This document shows, one piece after another, positions 7,725-8,517 of a stretch of DNA of 8,517 nucleotides. The translations under genes were made by a program, and so were the position numbers. The notes beneath the pieces are model-generated. The model made no database searches and had not been told where the DNA came from. It saw nothing but the letters and a program-made list of their open reading frames with translations. Each line of letters begins with the position of its first letter. The stretch's first letter is position 1. Source of the DNA: Methanosarcina sp. (GTDB taxonomy: Archaea; Halobacteriota; Methanosarcinia; Methanosarcinales; Methanosarcinaceae); assembly GCA_017883485.1 (NCBI GenBank), contig JADGNM010000092.1:1-8517 (forward strand). The letters run 5' to 3'.

Positions 7725-7738
7725 ATTTTATTCTTTTT
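7725..7738 (+). terminator. T-rich tract, possible marR terminator
   Basis: ATTTTATTCTTTTT follows the marR stop by about 38 nt. T-rich tracts of this kind end transcription in archaea. No strong hairpin precedes it. Confidence 0.35.
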
Positions 7739-7889
7739 ATATAAACAGAGTCTCAAGTAATTTCATAAAAATAGGTAAAACAAATTTAAGAATTCTAATA
7801 TGGATTCGTTAAGAGAGTTTTAGTTTTCGGTACAGAAATCCTTAAAATACTGGTCAAAAATGGCTAATGGCTTTTTTGTCATATTTGGG

Positions 7890-7922
7890 TCAACAATTAA
7901 CCTTCAATTCAACAATTAACCT
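7890..7922 (+). repeat. direct repeat upstream of the SHOCT remnant
   Basis: TCAACAATTAACCT occurs twice, at 7890-7903 and 7909-7922, with a 19-bp period. Sites about two helical turns apart and upstream of a TATA box are typical of activator or repressor binding, but no known operator is recognised. Confidence 0.6.
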
Positions 7923-7941
7923 ACAATAATAGAAAGAAATA

Positions 7942-7978
7942 ATTAGTAGTTGCATCTAATAATTAAACAATATAAAAT
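7942..7978 (+). promoter_or_regulatory. candidate operator and TATA box of the SHOCT remnant
   Basis: ATTAG (7942-7946) and CTAAT (7956-7960) form a short dyad around TAGTTGCAT, of the size MarR dimers prefer. A TATA-like AATATAAAAT (7969-7978) follows about 10 bp later, predicting a start near 8000, next to a ribosome-binding-like GAGGGGTGAT (7995-8004). The arrangement would suit control by the neighbouring MarR protein. The arms are only 5 bp, so this is tentative. Confidence 0.3.
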
Positions 7979-8020
7979 TATCTTAATGCTATTCGAGGGG
8001 TGATTGCAATATATTGGCTT

Positions 8021-8273
8021 ATGGACCATTACGGTTACGGCACGGTGGATATGGAGATATGTTTTTCGGGTCATTTTCTGGATTCTTGTATTGTGAGAGC
8101 TTTTTATTAATCAAAAATTGAGAGTTTATTATTAATCAAATGACTTATTGACTAGAATAAAACTCGTGGGGAAGAGTAGATGTCAGCACTGGGGTTTTGC
8201 AGCAAAGGCCAGATATGCGAAGGGTGAAATTACTGAAGAAGAATTTGAAGAGATGAAAAAGCATCTGAGCTGA
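8021..8273 (+). pseudogene. decayed small SHOCT-domain membrane protein
   Basis: Three reading frames in turn recall one small protein: MDHYGYG (from 8021), then HGGYGDMFFGSF (from 8041, after a 1-nt loss), then FWILVL (from 8076, after another 1-nt loss) ending in a stop at 8094. The C-terminus YAKGEITEEEFEEMKKHL, stopping at 8271-8273, is a clear SHOCT motif, the short C-terminal helical segment found on many small membrane proteins. An intact relative would have a Gly/Tyr-rich N-terminus, one membrane helix and the SHOCT tail in about 75-90 residues, which fits the 253-bp span. A 25-bp duplication lies in the middle. The start is uncertain: GAGGGGTGAT is 16 nt before the ATG, and a TTG at 8014 in the frame of HGGYGDMFF is better spaced. 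SHOCT proteins have no single known function. Confidence 0.6.
8095..8140 (+). repeat. 25-bp-period duplication inside the SHOCT remnant
   Basis: The 21-mers at 8095-8115 and 8120-8140 both begin GAGAG and end TTATTAATCAAA, and match at 19 of 21 positions. The 25-bp period is not a multiple of three, so the duplication itself breaks the reading frame and probably helped inactivate the gene. Confidence 0.8.
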
Positions 8274-8309
8274 CTGAAATGAATATGAATTTGTCTCTGT
8301 ATATAACCA

Positions 8310-8353
8310 TCCTGCTGATTTTTATTAATATTCCTGCTGATTTTTATTGATAT
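8310..8353 (+). repeat. 22-bp tandem repeat, two copies
   Basis: Two adjacent 22-bp units (8310-8331 and 8332-8353) share TCCTGCTGATTTTTATT and differ at a single position (AATAT against GATAT). They lie in non-coding DNA after the SHOCT remnant. Confidence 0.9.
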
Positions 8354-8411
8354 AGTTCGAATCTGATCATTGCAATTTGAGAGTCTTATACTGTACAATT
8401 TGAGGGGTATC

Positions 8412-8517
8412 ATGGCAGATAATCAAATTGCGGGCGGCCACCCCAACCTAAAGGATGGGGTATGCAAGGGCCGCCCGCCGTTATCTTGGAATTGTTTAGT
8501 GTTCTATGACAAGACTT
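8412..8517 (+). CDS. possible partial reading frame at the right edge
   Basis: An ATG at 8412, preceded by GAGGGGT, opens a frame that stays open for 35 codons to the window end (MADNQIAGGHPNLKDG...). It runs straight through the nested palindrome, so the encoded text is partly dictated by that structure. The protein is not recognised. It may be a real gene start interrupted by a mobile element, or chance. Confidence 0.18.
   Translation, partial: MADNQIAGGHPNLKDGVCKGRPPLSWNCLVFYDKT
8430..8478 (+). mobile_element. nested palindrome, likely IS200/IS605-type element end
   Basis: A perfect 10-bp inverted repeat (GCGGGCGGCC at 8430-8439, GGCCGCCCGC at 8469-8478) encloses a second hairpin (ACCCCA at 8440-8445, TGGGGT at 8456-8461, with CC/GG pairing and a TAAA loop). 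A 7-nt one-sided bulge (8462-8468) separates the two stems. Its high GC content stands out from the AT-rich surroundings. CCCCA-CCTAAAGG-TGGGG hairpins are, from memory, typical of the region just after tnpB in IS200/IS605 and IS1341-type elements, where the transposase-recognised hairpin and the TnpB guide-RNA scaffold lie. No tnpB or tnpA is present in the window, so this would be a solo end, a miniature element, or the edge of one beyond the window. A plain terminator is the main alternative. Confidence 0.45.

Larger units (their letters stand above)
7688..8020. other. intergenic region between marR and the SHOCT remnant
   Basis: This 333-bp AT-rich stretch carries no gene. In order it holds a T-rich tract that could end marR transcription (7725-7738), an overlapping strong TATA sequence TTTATATAAA (7736-7745) with no reading frame after it, a T6 run (7872-7877), a pair of direct repeats (7890-7922), a small dyad (7942-7960) and a TATA-like box (7969-7978). 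Confidence 0.6.

Noticed and set aside
8183..8413. 76-codon minus-strand open frame
   Set aside because: It is antisense to the SHOCT C-terminal motif and the 22-bp repeats, and has no recognisable content.

Overview
The window looks like a piece of a Methanosarcina-type methanogenic archaeon chromosome. The reasons are TATA-box promoters (TTTATATA-like) with long untranslated leaders, GGTGA-type ribosome binding sites, a surface protein built from CARDB repeats plus a PGF-pre-PGF domain, a Kup potassium transporter, and a small glycine/tyrosine-rich SHOCT-type protein. This assignment rests on family knowledge, not on a database search. No rRNA, tRNA or CRISPR array is visible.

Layout. (1) Positions 1-2649, minus strand: a truncated amino acid (APC) permease with only its first quarter left, then a full-length kup gene with its own ribosome binding site. 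(2) 2650-3187: a divergent intergenic region with candidate TATA boxes for kup (minus) and for the MATE gene (plus). (3) 3188-4642: a MATE-family efflux transporter, complete in content but broken by a +1 and then a compensating -1 frameshift. Both breaks fall on sequences that resemble known ribosomal frameshift sites. (4) 4643-4999: a leader with a TATA box and a possible coding remnant. (5) 5000-6937: a secreted, membrane-anchored surface protein (signal peptide, three CARDB-like domains, Ser/Gly linker, PGF-pre-PGF domain, C-terminal membrane helix). (6) 7199-7687: a MarR-type regulator whose first codons are a three-copy 15-bp tandem repeat carrying three in-frame ATGs. (7) 7688-8517: non-coding or decaying DNA with candidate operators, a frameshifted SHOCT-type small membrane protein, several short tandem duplications, and at the edge a nested palindrome resembling the end of an IS200/IS605-type element.

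Functionally this is a membrane and cell-surface neighbourhood: potassium uptake, amino acid transport (dead), drug or cation efflux (possibly dead) and a surface protein, with one local regulator. MarR regulators often control neighbouring efflux genes, so the MarR protein could regulate the MATE gene, itself, or the SHOCT gene whose upstream region has operator-like repeats; this is inference. Three of the window's protein genes (APC, MATE, SHOCT) are damaged. Together with the short duplications and the palindrome at the right, this marks the segment as an eroding accessory region, with kup, the CARDB protein and marR as the intact genes.
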